Shown: positions 12,451 through 26,100 of the stretch, piece by piece
Position numbering within the stretch: the first letter of the stretch is position 1
How the letters are laid out: every line of letters begins with the position of its first letter
From: Lineus longissimus
Taxonomy: Eukaryota; Nemertea; Pilidiophora; Heteronemertea; Lineidae
Length of the DNA: 64,000 bases
Assembly (NCBI RefSeq): GCF_910592395.1
Contig: NC_088312.1
Span: 18,419,292-18,483,291 of the forward strand
Direction of reading: 5' to 3'
The notes under the pieces: generated by a model
Database searches by the model: none
Seen by the model: only the letters and a program-made list of their open reading frames with translations
Told to the model about the DNA's origin: nothing
Program-made: the position numbers and the translations under genes

Positions 12451-13199
12451 ATCAAATTGATGCTGATTGTATTCAGGATGTCCATGTATCATGACAATGC
12501 TACATGTGTTGAGCCGTGGACAATATGCCAGAAGCAACGGGTGGCGCTGTGCAGTATTAATAGCAGTCGTGATGTATTGTATGTCATATCAAGTTTGCAC
12601 ACACTGGGCTTAAATGTACAGGTGTTTGTGACAAGTTGGGATGAAATCAGACTACATTGCATACTGTATAAATCTGTCTGCAAAGATTTACACAATGACA
12701 ATTACACCATATTCTGTCTGATTCTTTCTAATATTCTGTTACACCTTCTTCAGAAAATTGTCGATAATGAACCCATTGTAAATAGTAATTATTGCAAGAA
12801 CGCATATTTCCATAGCTTTGTTTCTTTTCTTCGATGACTGTCCGACGCATATTTTTTCCTTGAGTGTCAAGGGTTGACCATAGGTAACGCCATTTTGGCT
12901 GGAACTTGAAATCCCGAAAAGCAATTGGAATGCCAATTTTAAGGATGGGAGTCTGTTCTCTGCAAAACAAAGAACTAATTTGAAATTGGCATTCAATTGG
13001 TTTTGAAAGAGATCTAACTTCTCTATGATTTCAAGTTCTAGCCAGAATGGTGATGCCTATCGTGTCAATCAAAATACTCAAAAGACGACACTGTACCATT
13101 TGAATATGCATGGGGTTGGAGAGAACCGGCTATCAATTGGGGGAAGCATCTTCCTTATCTGTGGATATTTATTTAGACTTGTATTGAAAAATGGTAACA

Positions 13200-13367
13200 G
13201 GACATTTCGTCCCCGTACATTTCATCCCCGTACATTTCATCCCCAGACAGTTCGTCCCTGTACATTTCATCCCCGGACAGTTTGTCCCCGTACATTTCAT
13301 CCCCGGACAGTTAGTCCCCAGATATTATGTCCCCGGACAGTCCATTCCTGGACATTTCGTCTCTGGG
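13200..13367. repeat. 15/30-bp minisatellite (CCCGTACATTTCATC-like)
   Basis: About eleven tandem 15-bp units alternate GTACATTTCATCCCC with GGACAGTTCGTCCCC. Both overlapping frames stay open because the unit is a multiple of three. This explains the His/Pro/Arg-rich translations, which are not a gene. Confidence 0.8.
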
Positions 13368-13930
13368 AAAAATACTCCCAGGAGTAAGCTTATATTCGAT
13401 CGGAATAGAAATCGAGGTGTGATGACCTATTTCACCTTCTGTTTCCGGGGACCACAGATCAAGCAGAAAACATACCAGGTATCAAAGGTGCCGACCCTTT
13501 AACTGAGATCTATAGTTTGAGGAAGGCGATTTGCATCTTACAGAAAACGTGTCAAAAAACAAATGGCGGTAACAGCATGATCCTTATTATCCAGGAAAAA
13601 AAACGACCATTTTTGTTTTGTTTTGGAAGTTTTTGTTCTTTTCTCGGATTGTCTGATTTGTTCTGATGCAGCTGCAGACCTATCAGCTTTTCACGATGAT
13701 GTGCGCATCTTTTGTCATCAGAGTTTATTACAGTACTAGCAGCTGTAGTGATGTTCTGGTAGACAATGTCATTGTCTGTTGGGACTTTTACTGTAGACCA
13801 CCAAATTTTCTCAGGCATTTTTTTGCAGAAGTCCTCTGCGATCAGATTTTCTCCCAGAACTTGTTGAAGACAACGCCTAGAATGATTTTTTGCAATCAAA
13901 TCTCATGATTCTGTTTCTTATATCTTACAG

Positions 13931-14149
13931 CTAATACGATGGGTGATCAGTCAAATCGACGCGCTTTGGAAATTATGTAAGGTGAAGGTCGCCAACCCTG
14001 ACCCCGCCGACCCTACGATACAACCCGATGGGACACAATACACGTGGAAACCGTGGGAACATATCTACGCTATCACGAAGGTCGGCAAGGGTCCAACGGT
14101 ACCTCAGTATAACCCGCATGGAAAATATGTGGTCAGGCTTTACTGGATG
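13931..14149 (+). CDS. ADGB: ADGB exon 1 of those found (calpain-like start)
   Basis: Follows TTACAG and ends before GTAAGT. It has 73 codons, phase 0 to 0. It encodes LIRWVISQIDALWKL and WKPWEHIYAITKVGKG, then NPHGKYVVRLYWM, matching the early part of the androglobin calpain-like region. It is not the first exon, because homologues have roughly 130 residues before this point. Confidence 0.9.
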
Positions 14150-17100
14150 GTAAGTAATTTTCTTAAAGGACCAATGGCTTTATTAAGGGCATTATCAAGC
14201 TGTCAGCAGCCCAGTCACCTGTCACTCGACTGTAATATCTCCCAATGAATTTCACATAAAATTGAAAATATTGCGTAGGCGAAGGGTTAACAACATGTTT
14301 AAGCACGATACTTTAAACCTCGATGTGTATCTGAGGAAACAGAAATTTTTTCATCGTGTAATCTTCAGCTTATTCTCGTCAATTTCTAATTCCGTGATTT
14401 TGTCTGGGAAAAGATGAGCGGATATAGTTTCAAGGAAAAAGAAAGATTGAAAAATTGCATCAGGAATATTCCAGCATTGGGTCTTTGAGTTTTAAATACC
14501 GGACATCGCTGATTAAAATATTGCCGTCACAGCCTTGAAAATGTCTCTATTGTCACCGATGTTGTTTGACCAAGGATAGCATAACATGGCCGACAGATCA
14601 CAAAGAAAGTGCCAGAAACGTGATAGCCCTCATCCGGCGGGATATCGCAACCATTTAATATCCCACAGATAGAAATGTCATCCCCCAGACCACAGATTGA
14701 GGGTGGAATTTGCCACTTTAGCCATTTTCAAGGCTAACAAGTGAATTCATGCAAAACAAATTATGATTTTGTTTCATGGTCATAGAGTATTTTGTCTACT
14801 TTCTTGGCCTCGAGGAATTTTATGGATTTTGAAATTTATTTCTGTGTCATTTCACCTCAGGGCTGTGGGGGATTCGTGATTTATCTGAAATTTAGTCCGT
14901 TTTAATGGTTTCGGATGGTCTCGTTTGTCGAAGTGTTGAATAGTTTTGGCTATCATCATATGTCGATTTGCCAATTGGTCAAAGCGTTGATGAAGTGGTC
15001 AAGGAATCTGTAAAACCTCGGGTTTTTTTCAAACCCGGCCCTTTATTTTTGCAGTCGACCACTGTTGTCTTAACTAATAAATGCTTTAGAAGTTGTTTGA
15101 ATGTTTCGCGAAACCTAGTAATAAAAATCAATTATGTCATGTTTGGAGAAAATGATACTTCAACACAATATCTGTTGATAGGAAATTCATATGCACTATA
15201 CATGTACATACATTGCTATTGTGTAGACAGATCGATGTTTACAAATACTGCATATACATGTACCAAGTTTCAGCGAGGTTTCATGCAGCATGATATCTGC
15301 AATACAGCATTGTGTATAACTGCATTTCTATTTTTCTGACCCACAAATTAAATACAAACGGCATACACCTTTAACCCTTTCAGGACAAGTCTCACAAAAT
15401 TGCGAGCACCGCGATACCTCCGTTCTGGACGAGTCTCACAGATATGCGAGATCGACGATCTTTTCACTACATCGGTTTTCCAGTCATTTCTAATGCCGAT
15501 CTGCATTTTTTAACTGCTCGGAGGGGATTCCCGACATCCTGTCGAATACCTTTTCTATTCATGCCAACTTTATAGCGATTCTTGCAAAGCCGGTATTTTG
15601 CTTTCAAAAACTTTTGATTTTGGACGAAAAAACTTGAAAAATATCCAGTCCAGAGTGGAGGTTTAGGAAAAAATATCCAGTCCTGAAAGGGTTAAAATTT
15701 GTGGGAAAAAGTCACCTGTGTTTGTCTCAAAATGAACTTTTATATTACTAGGTTACTACCCAGCTGTCCACATAGGGTTATTTCTCACTCATATCCTCTT
15801 TCCGCAGGTACAAAAACTATAAATTATACCGTTATGGATATTCTCGCCGCTGCGTGTCATAACCTTTGATTAATGACTATTACAAGTAGTAATTATTCGG
15901 ACAGAATTTCAATTGGGGTGGGAATAAACAGGTGGAAGTTGATGGATCAGCTGTCAGCATCCTGTTGGAGTTCTAATCAAAGGTACTTGGAATTGTGAAG
16001 GACATTTTATGAACCTTTGAAAGGAACTCGTGAAAAATTTCATGCAAATGAAGCATTAATTTTGTAAAAATTTAATATCTACATGTATATTATAAAAAGT
16101 GTTTTTAAGAAAGAGAAAAAGAAATTATAAAATATCTGAATAATATCAAATAATGAAGTAATTAACTTGTTTATCATCACTCCCAAGAAAACTCACCTAC
16201 AGTCCAGATCACAATTGACATCTCTTAAATCAGGTCAGTGTGGCGCATCACGGATGCTTTGCGCGTAACTGACGCAAAGTAGAAGGGATGTCAATTGTGA
16301 CCCGGACTGTTATCATTGTGTTTGACGGTGATAAACAGGACATAAAGGACAATTGTTTTGAAAAAATATAATCTTTGTCATAGTTTGAAAAATTAAAATT
16401 TGGAGAAATCTGTGAGGAGTGTGATGTGAGTGAAGATATGTCAAGTCAAATCTGTGGGATTGGCTTGCCATTGCGCGAGATTCTAATTTTGTGGTTCAGT
16501 TATTACATCACTTCCACGCGATTAATCGCCAATCAACGCTGTCAACTTACGATGTCAGAATTTGCGCCAAACAACAGGAATACCCAGCAAGTGACTCGTA
16601 CGTACGATCATTCAAAAGATTTGAGGGGTGCAAGACCAACATAACCCAAAGGCCAAACCAATGGAACCTTAATAAGGCTTATAAACGTCCAATAATGTGG
16701 GTCCCCAATTATCTTATTCCATCAGCTTCCTGAATAACTGACTTCAAAGACATCGATAAATTAATTAGTCAGACATTGTTGACATGCACATATTTTCTGG
16801 TCGGGGAAACCCAAACGAAATTGTGGCTACTTAATTAGTTATTTGACCGGTGAGGTCTTTTATCTCTTTCTAATGAGCATGAAGATTCATTTGGTGAGAA
16901 TGTAATAGCAGTTTCCTGGATGCGGGTAGGTGTATTAATCTGGGTTGTGTGGAAATGAAATTATCAGTCAATTAAGATTCTTGATAGATCCACTTATAGG
17001 ACCATTGAAGCATCACTGGTCCTGCAAGCTGTTCTTGGGTAGCTGGTATGATTTCATCTTCTAACGTGAAACTTTTCTGAGGAATACAATCTATTGAATA

Positions 17101-20100
17101 GGACACTCACTCATCTGACAATAAACCTTACAGTCCCAGTCTTAAATAACATCTATCCTGCTTCGCGTCAGTGACATGCAAAGTACACCCGCGTTGTGCA
17201 CCAATGCGTATAGCTCTCTATGTAGTGCCAATGACGCGAATTACAGGACGTCCATTGTGATTTGGACTGTAAATCTTAAGTCTGCTTGATGCAAGAACCT
17301 CCCAAAGAACTGATCAACAATCATGTGATGAGATTGCGCCGGAAATTTCCTAATCCTCCACTTATGAGATTGTCCCCCACTCTGGCCAAAATCCTATTTT
17401 CTCTGCATCTGTCCGGTGTTTGATTTCCCTTTCATCTTTTATTTGGTGATGAGGGACCTCTCAATCCCCATCTTTATTCCACAATGGTCATTTGCCATTT
17501 GTCACATGGCGATTCATTCATCAATAGTGTACAACTATCGCTACTAAACAACTGATAAAAGACTGCAAAAGCAAAAGCTGCAAAAGCTGCAAAAGATGAA
17601 AAAAGCAGCAGGGATATTTTAAATGTTTGACTTTCTTCGCTACTTGGTCTCTGCTGTTTCACAGCCAGCCAGGTAGAGGACGGGGGAAATGGTATTTTTC
17701 GTGAAACAAGGATGGGCCAAAGATCACCGGATTCAGATTTAGATGCCCTTATTTTAGCAGTTTCGAGATGAGCAGTTAATTATGCCGTGATTCAGCTTAC
17801 CCCCCCCCCCCCATGTATACCCCAAGGTATCCCATCTCTTTGCCCTTGGAGATGATTCGCTCTCAAAACCAACCCAAAGATTTGGCTATCCTGCCACAAT
17901 TGCTTTTGAAAATATCATATTTACTTTTGATATTGGTTTTATTAATGAGAAATATCTCATTGGATGCACAATGGAATAACAGTAGAACCTCTCTATTAAG
18001 GACACCCTTGGGACTGACAAGTGCTGTCCTTAATATAGAAGTGTCCTGATTAGAGAGGTCAAATTGAATGGAAACAACCAATTTGGGACCAAAGCTAGTG
18101 TCCTTAATAGAGAGGTTGTCCTTAATAGAGAGGTGTCCACTAAGAGGTGTTCTACTGTAGTGTTATAATCCCTGTTAGTAAACAGTTCATGAATTAAGAA
18201 ATCTGGATTGATCATTTTTAATGTCATGTCATGATTTCTGTAGCAAAATTTGGCTGTAAATATTAAAACAGAAATTACCCTTCTTATTTGGTTAATAGCA
18301 CCTTGATTATCCATCAATTAATTGAAAAATTTATTAATACATGCGTTATCATTATCATGTCTCCAACATGTAACTTAGTATGGATTATCACGCTTTGCGC
18401 CAATTAATCAGAGACTCGCCAAATATGATGCGGTCTGCATGTTTACCTGATTCATGAATCGATCACACGTGCCGGAAGGGCAGCCATTAATATTTGTCCG
18501 TAGGAGACGGTGATTCGTCTTTCTGGATTGCATGGTCATGTTCTAAACCCTCTTGTGCGGATGCAGCATTTAATCTGTTCAAAGCAGACGTCTTTTATCA
18601 TTTTCTGTCGACGAGGAGATTGTTTTTTTCTTCAAATTTTTGGCGTTAATGATGATGGCTGTGTGTCCAAGTTGCATGGTCGTGCCCTCAATCCCCATTC
18701 AAAGGATAAACTGTTTATTCTAAGGTAATAAGGGCTAGTTATAGTTGGTGCATGGTCATTTTCAAGCATTTTCTGTTTGTTCTGAGAGCTGGATTTTTTT
18801 CATTGTCATTATTTCATTATCATTAAAAATCATTTACATTCGTCTCAGTGTCCTAGAGCAAGACACTTAACCATGTTAACCAACCTTAATACTGCGTTCT
18901 TCGTCCTTCGATGGTCAAATTTGTCACAGCTGGGTCGTTTTGTCTATAGCCTCGTTCCACACATTACTTTGTCCTTCAAGGGAGGCTTAGAACTTAGATA
19001 CCTTGGTGCCGATGGCAGGGCAAGTCTGACCCCATCCAAGTGTTTATTATGGACTCTGAACTCGGGCCAAAGCCGAAGTTTAAGACACTAGGCCAACAAC
19101 ACCAATTAGTGCGTAAACTGTGCATAGCGGCTCGCAAAAACAATCGTCTTTCTTGTTGGAGGAGAAATACTGCAGAATAATTCCTCCAGGTTCAGAGCCA
19201 ACACCGATCAAGAAAAGTCATCAACCAACACTGATCAAGAAGAGTCATCAACCAACACTGATCAAGAAGAGTCGTCAACCAACACTGATCAAGAAGATTC
19301 ATCAACCAACACTGATCAAGAAGAGTCATCACCCAACACTGATCAAGAAGAGTCGTCACCCAACACTGATCAAGAAGAGTCGTCAACCAACACTGATCAA
19401 GAAGAGTCGTCAACCAATGCTGATCAAGAGGAGTCATCAACCAACGCTGATCAAGAAGAGTCATCAACCAACACTGATCAAGAAGAGTCGTCAACCAACA
19501 CTGATCAAGAAGATTCATCAACCAACACTGATCAAGAAGAGTCATCACCCAACACTGATCAAGAAGAGTCATCAACCAACACTGATCAAGAAGATTCATC
19601 AACCAACACTGATCAAGAAGAGTCATCAACCAACACTGATCAAGAGGAGTCATCAACCAGCACTGATCAAGAAGAGTAATCATACATCATTTTCCAATAT
19701 TCAAAGATTTTAGTATAATTTTGGTGGCATGGGGATTCGATCGATTTTGCAAGGTCACAGGGAGCCGACCCAAAGAGCTGGAGAAAAGTGGACACAATTT
19801 TGACTATAATGAGACCTAATTTCAACCTCTGATATCTCATCTCGTGATTTTATCCGTCTGATCTTTCTTTTTCTCACCCAGTTAACCAGGTTCGGTGAAA
19901 TTTAAGCTCGTTGATTTTTCCGAGGCAGAAGATACATTTCAAATTAAGAATGATACAATTAAGGCTTATTTGGTCTGATATTGTCTTTGAGCTGATGTCC
20001 TGTGAAATTGAGAAGCATGTCTCAGTTGATGGATGTGATACCCCTGATTTTGTATGTTGTCTTTTGGTTCTAAGAGAATATGGTGTTTTCTAAATAGGAC

Positions 20101-23100
20101 AAATATATTTCAGTTTTCATGGACATGTTGGACTTGATTTTTCTACAGCTCATCTTTTCTCAAGATGGGGAGACATTGGCCCAAAGTTCATTCATTCGAA
20201 AAAAACGTTATACATATTTGAAAAAATGATTTGATATTTTTTGTCTCTTCAGGGTTGCTGGCGTAAGATTATCGTCGATGACATGATTCCATTTGACGAT
20301 AATGACCAGATGTTATTACCTGCCACAAGTCTGCAACATGAACTCTGGCCCATGTTACTTACCAAGGCGCTCATCAAGATTGCATCACTCGAGTAAGTCC
20401 TTTTTGACCCAAATCATTTTCAATGATGATGTTTGACCCTTCACAGCAAAAGCAAGCAAAGCTTGGCAGGTTGATAGGTGGACTGGTTGTTCACTTCACT
20501 GTTGTCTGGCTTTTGTGAAATCTGAGTACATCAATTTCTGACATTATCTCCTGGTGTCATTTAGGCTTTAATTATATGCATCTCTGAACAATAGAAAACT
20601 ATTGTTATTTTTTCAATTACATATTTCCATTGTTATCTACTGCTGGAATTAAACAAGAGCAAATCTATGCCTTAAAAAATCAATAAAAATCAGAAATAAA
20701 TCGACAGGAAATCAAAGCTGAATGCGCTCAATATGAACGGATCAGGTTGCAATCTGGCCCCCTTCCAACTGTGATAATAAATGTTCTTTCTTTTATTTGA
20801 CAGTTATAACGGTGGAAGTAGTTCGTGTGAATTTGGAGACTTCAGTGTGATACACTGTCTCACTGGTTGGCTGCCCGAGATTATACCATTACAGTGAGTA
20901 TAACCTTTCCTTTCTTTTCATCCCTCCCCTCTCCATCTTGGACCATAATTTTGCAAATGGCTGCATTCTTGAAAAGAACAAGGCAGCAAGTGCAAAGGTT
21001 GATTACAAGTTCTTTTAAATATTTGGATCGTCACCTGTCCTATATCAGTTCTCCCAGTGCAAAAGGCTTTTGACAAAATTTGATACATAACAGAATAGCC
21101 TCTTCTGTGTATAGAGTGAGATCGCTATAAGTGCAAAGTCCAATCCCTTCCCAAGGTCGCTAATTAGCCTCATGTCATGGAATGAAATTTAGGAGAGGTG
21201 TCTGTGTAAATGCATCCATCTCTCAGGTGATCCTATGATCCTTATAATGCTTCGCTGTACCTGCTTTAGTATAAGAATGCCTAGTTTTAGTGGAAGTTGA
21301 AGATATCTATTACAATTTCTAAGTCATTTTCACGTTCTTAGGTCCGCTCAAAGGTAATCATCTATGTGTAATCCAGAAACCCTGTCCCTTTCCGAGGGGT
21401 TCAAATTAGTTTGAATTAGAAATAGATTGTTCCTTAGATCATAGTTCCCTGTAGCAAAGGTCTGGGAATTTAAAAAATGTAGGCGTGTGCATCTGTAGAT
21501 TCATAATATTTGACTTTTTGAATACCATGTAGAATGTGGAGTTTGTAGAAACTAAATTTCTTAATGTCATCTCAAAGTTGTTATAGTGGTCAGAAGTAAG
21601 ATTCCCTGCGCACCACTGATACACTCTAGCAACTTGTGTGTTTCCTTTGGCTCATATTTTACAGAAAAGGGGTTCAACATCGAGTCCTGGTTGTTCAAAA
21701 CAAGTTGAATAGTCGCTATTAAAAACTTGATGTTAAGCTGTGTTGTGAGTCTTATGAGCTTATCTGGGCCAGTTTGTTTAAAACAAGTTGAATAGTCGCT
21801 ATCAAAAACTTGATGTTAAGCTCTGTTGTGAGTCTTATGAGCTTATCTGGGCCAGTTTGTTTGAAACAAGTTGAATAGTCGCTATTAAAAACTTGATGTT
21901 AAGCTCTGTTGTGAGTCTTATGAGCTTATCTGGGCCAGTTTGTTTAAAACAAGTTGAATAGTCGCTATTAAAAACTTGATGTCAAGCTGTGTTGCCAGTC
22001 TTCTGAGCTTATCTGGGCCAGTTTGTTTAAAACAAGTTGAATAGTCGCTATTAAAAACTTGATGTCAAGCTGTGTTGTGAGTCTTATGAGCTTATCTGGG
22101 CCAGTTTGTTTAAAACAAGTTTTGTTGCTAATGCTGGTGCCCAGAGCTGTTCTCACTGAAAAAGGGGTTAACATATTACTTCGTAATATTACATATTACA
22201 TATTACCCCCAGAAACCCAATGTCAGTCTATAATTATAAGGCCAAACATAAACAAGATGAGATTCTAAATTAGTCCTATTTTTAGCTTCCTACACCCCCC
22301 CCCCCCACCCTCAAATAACAGATGAGAAATTTTACCATTTGATCTCGAAGAAATTTTTGTTGCAATGATGTAGATGGCATTTGTTTGATTTCTTAATTAT
22401 CTTTTATGACAAGAAAGTTCAAAAGTTGTTTAAAGTAAAACAAGATGTTTGAAATTGCTGACTCAGCAAGATATTCTAATTTATGATTATGGACGATATT
22501 GCAAAATTGAAAGCTGGTGAAATGGAAGACGTCAATTCTTTAAGCCAACATGGTTGTAGATTATACATGTAAGCTTCGCCTGAAGGAGTGCCAGGGAGGA
22601 GATGGAAATAATCATTCCGGAGCCCATAAACTCTGGCAAAATATATTTGCTGGCGTGATCCACTACTCCTCTGGTCCAACCTATATTCATCTATGAAAGA
22701 ATTACATCACACCCACCAAGCTCCCATTAGAAACCAAACAGGAGTGAATTGATAGCTCCCGTACATATTTTTCCCGACGAGCCCTCCTGACGCTGTCCTC
22801 TGCTAATGAATGGGAGGAGCTGGCGTCTCGGGTGACACAGGTATCGCCACGGCGTGCCCGAGGGTGGGTCAGGAGGTGGGGAGCACTCATAGTTATGCGC
22901 ATGGCTGGGTAAATCATATCCTGGTTTAATGACCATGGGCAGTGGAGAAGTCTGCGGGATTCTGCTGGCCTCCTAATAGGCAGGAAGAAGACAATGCAGA
23001 GATATTTGAATAGTCAGTGTTCTCAGACAAGTGCAGTGGTGGATTTAGGGGTGCTTAAGGCTCATACCCTCCTTTTTGTCATAGTCCGGAGTGCAATGAT

Positions 23101-26100
23101 TTTTCAGGGCCCTTCTCCCCTGGCAGCAAAAATATTCCTTATATTAGCCCTCATGCCCAGAAAATACATATTTATGTACAAGACAAATGCAAAACCTCCA
23201 GGTCTGGTGTGAACACAGTAAAGGTTGGCATTGAACTTGGCTGTCCTAATGCATTTTCTATTTATCAGCCTCGTCACGGATTTTGACTTTTCCCTCAAGA
23301 GTAGAAAAAGTTGTGTTTGACCATCTTATTGCCCTGACATCTAATCTAATTAAATCTACTCCAATCTAATATATATTAAATCTTCAACTAAGTATTATCA
23401 AGAAATAATTTGTTAAGTTTAAAGCAAAATTTTCATCTCTCCTTATTTCCTATATTCTTTCTTCCCATCTCAGAACACTTTATTTTGCGGACAAGGAAAG
23501 GCAAGCCACTGAGAAGAAAAATGCCAATTCAGATGCATCTGAAAAACAGCTTAGGTACTTCATGGGAAATAATACTCTAGTTACACCGATCTAAGACCGG
23601 TTGATTATTTCCTACGAGCTCTCAACAAAGACCGAGCCAGAACTATACCTTATGGCCATTGGACAAATCGAGCCATTGGATAAATTGGTGTGTCCAAATT
23701 TAAAATGTTTAATGGTGTCGAGCGGCCATTTGCAATATATCTAGCTTCGACATGAACATTCAAAACCTGGTCTTAGATTTGTGAAAGCAGAGTATATAAA
23801 TTTGCATGTTGTCGAGATTAACCCTTTAGGACTGAGAAACTAAAAAGTTTCAATTTTGAAACAAATTTTTCGTTTACATATATTAGAATTTATAAATTCT
23901 ATGATAACAAGGCGAAAGATAGTTGGCATCATGACACAGGAATAAGAAAACTCAAATACTTTCCATTCCTACTTGACAAATGAAATCGATCTTCGTCCTG
24001 AAAGGGTTAATCAGCTGTTGTAATTGCCAGTTCATTACAATATATTTCAAATTCAAATTCATATTTGAAATTTTATTTTATTTTCCGTTCTTTTCTTTTC
24101 TTGGTTTTTCCTCATTTCTGTATTCATTTCTTCATTGAGCCATTTGCTTGCATACACAGTGGAACCTCCCTTAGCGGACACCTCTCTACTAAGGACAACC
24201 TCTCCATTAAGGACACTAGTTTTTGTCCCAAATTGGTTGTTTCCATTCAATTTGACCTCTCTAATCAGGACACCTCTCTATTAAGGACAGCACTTGTCAG
24301 TCCCTAGGGTGTCCGTAATAGAGGGATCAACTGTATACTCTAGTTGTACTTTTACCCAATAGCTTAATTTTGAAATTAAATTGAAACTTTGTGTTGAAAT
24401 GTTCCTCCGTCCCTACCTTGCCAAGCTTGAGCATGAAGAAGATGTTTGCATGTACAGTAGTACCTCACTATTAAGGACACCCATGGGACTGACAAATGCT
24501 GTCCTTAATTGAGAGGTTTCCTGATTACAGAGGTCAAATTGAATGGAAGTGACCATTTGGGACCAATTGCAGTGTCCTTAATAGAGTGGGTGTCCTTAGT
24601 AGAGAGGTGTCAGCAAAGAGAGGTTCTACTGTAAATCTTATGATGCAAGTCCCCCACCTTGCCATCCCCCAAGTGTGACTAAAGTTAATTGGTCTCCACA
24701 AAATATGGATAAAACCGCAACCTCTCATAAAATTGCAACTATCGACTTAATCACGTGCGTCAACCCTCTCCAGATCGATTTATCTCCTCCCATCATGCAA
24801 CACTAAGGTTACCTTGATGATGTTTTTAGTCAACGTCAACGAATCGGTATTGACACAATTTTTTTCCCTGTCTTTGTAGAAGACGCCTCATTATTAACCA
24901 TTCTATAGTCCATGTCAGCCGAAGCTGACCAATGTCATCTTAACATTTTGTATGTAATTTCCATCAAATGTACAACCTATTTTATAATCTTTGTTGAAAT
25001 TGACTTCAATAGCGTATGATATCTGTTGTGATATTATGCAGTTAGTTTCTAATTGGAAGAATTATGTCACAGTATAATATCAGCAATTTTGTTGAGAAAA
25101 AATGACATTTATAAGGAACAATAATATGTGGTCCTTTTGAAGCAATACTGTAAAAGTTATTTTGAACAGCTGATTATCCTTATGTGTTGATAATGATAAT
25201 TCCACGGGAAAACTTGATTTCTGCGAGATGTAAAAAATATGAGAAGCATTTTAGTGGAAGGGGGTCTATCTCTCGCTGTTGAGCACAATTAGATGACCAG
25301 TAGTGCCACCTGACATTTGAGGATGGAACTGATGTTTATAAGAAATCTCAAATAGTCTGAATGTGGTTCTTGGCACAGGACATTGACATTGTCTTTATCT
25401 GCAGCTGGTAAATTAGCCTAATTGTGTGTGGAGTTTCAAAGTGTAGATAAATGCTGATTCCCATTTCCTTGAAAGTACAAATGTAGCGATAGGGTAGAAG
25501 TCCTCTGTGTGTCTTTGTGCAGTTTTTGGTGTCGAATAAAGTTTATGTAAAACCCTGTCCAGTCTAAGTGTCAATCTGTGTTGTATGTGTCTCATCAGCT
25601 TTCTATATACTGTGAATAGCAAAAAATTTCAATAAAATTTTTTTTCGTGATTTATCTTTTTGCGAATCGAGGTTAATTGCGAAATCACAAAAAATTAAAC
25701 ATCCGTGAAAATAATGGATAATGACCGAACTGGAACTGTCCTTCATCAACTCTGAAGAAAGAAAGGTCTCAATACAGAGTGAGAAAAAGAGCATAAATAT
25801 TGAATTGAAATTGAATTGAAATTTACATTTATATACCGCAAAATACAAATTTTGCTCTAATGCGGTGTTTCAAAATATCGTCTAAACAGATGGGTTTTTA
25901 GCCCGCACCTGAAAATAGCAACAATCTTAGCCTTTTTAATCTCAATGCTGAACTCATTCCCAAGTCTGGCCGCCTGTACAAGGAATATTGCATTGTTGAA
26001 CAGTGTCATATTTTTGTGCCTTGCATTGATGATAAGGGAGGGATAAACCACACAGGGTGTTGCAGAGGTGAATCCTGGAGACTGGGTAGGGGAGAGCTCA

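Noticed and set aside
11965-12837. Two overlapping-region open frames of 135-145 residues
   Set aside because: The first is the 84-bp tandem repeat; the second shows no recognised domain, no splice signals and AT-rich chance composition.
13025-13502. Long overlapping open frames with His/Pro/Arg-rich repeats
   Set aside because: They follow from the 15-bp minisatellite at 13200-13367, whose unit is a multiple of three. No splice context or family is seen.
19120-19713. 197-residue open frame of TLIKKSHQP repeats and its antisense partner
   Set aside because: By-product of the 27-bp minisatellite. It lies between two ADGB exons whose products are contiguous in homologues.
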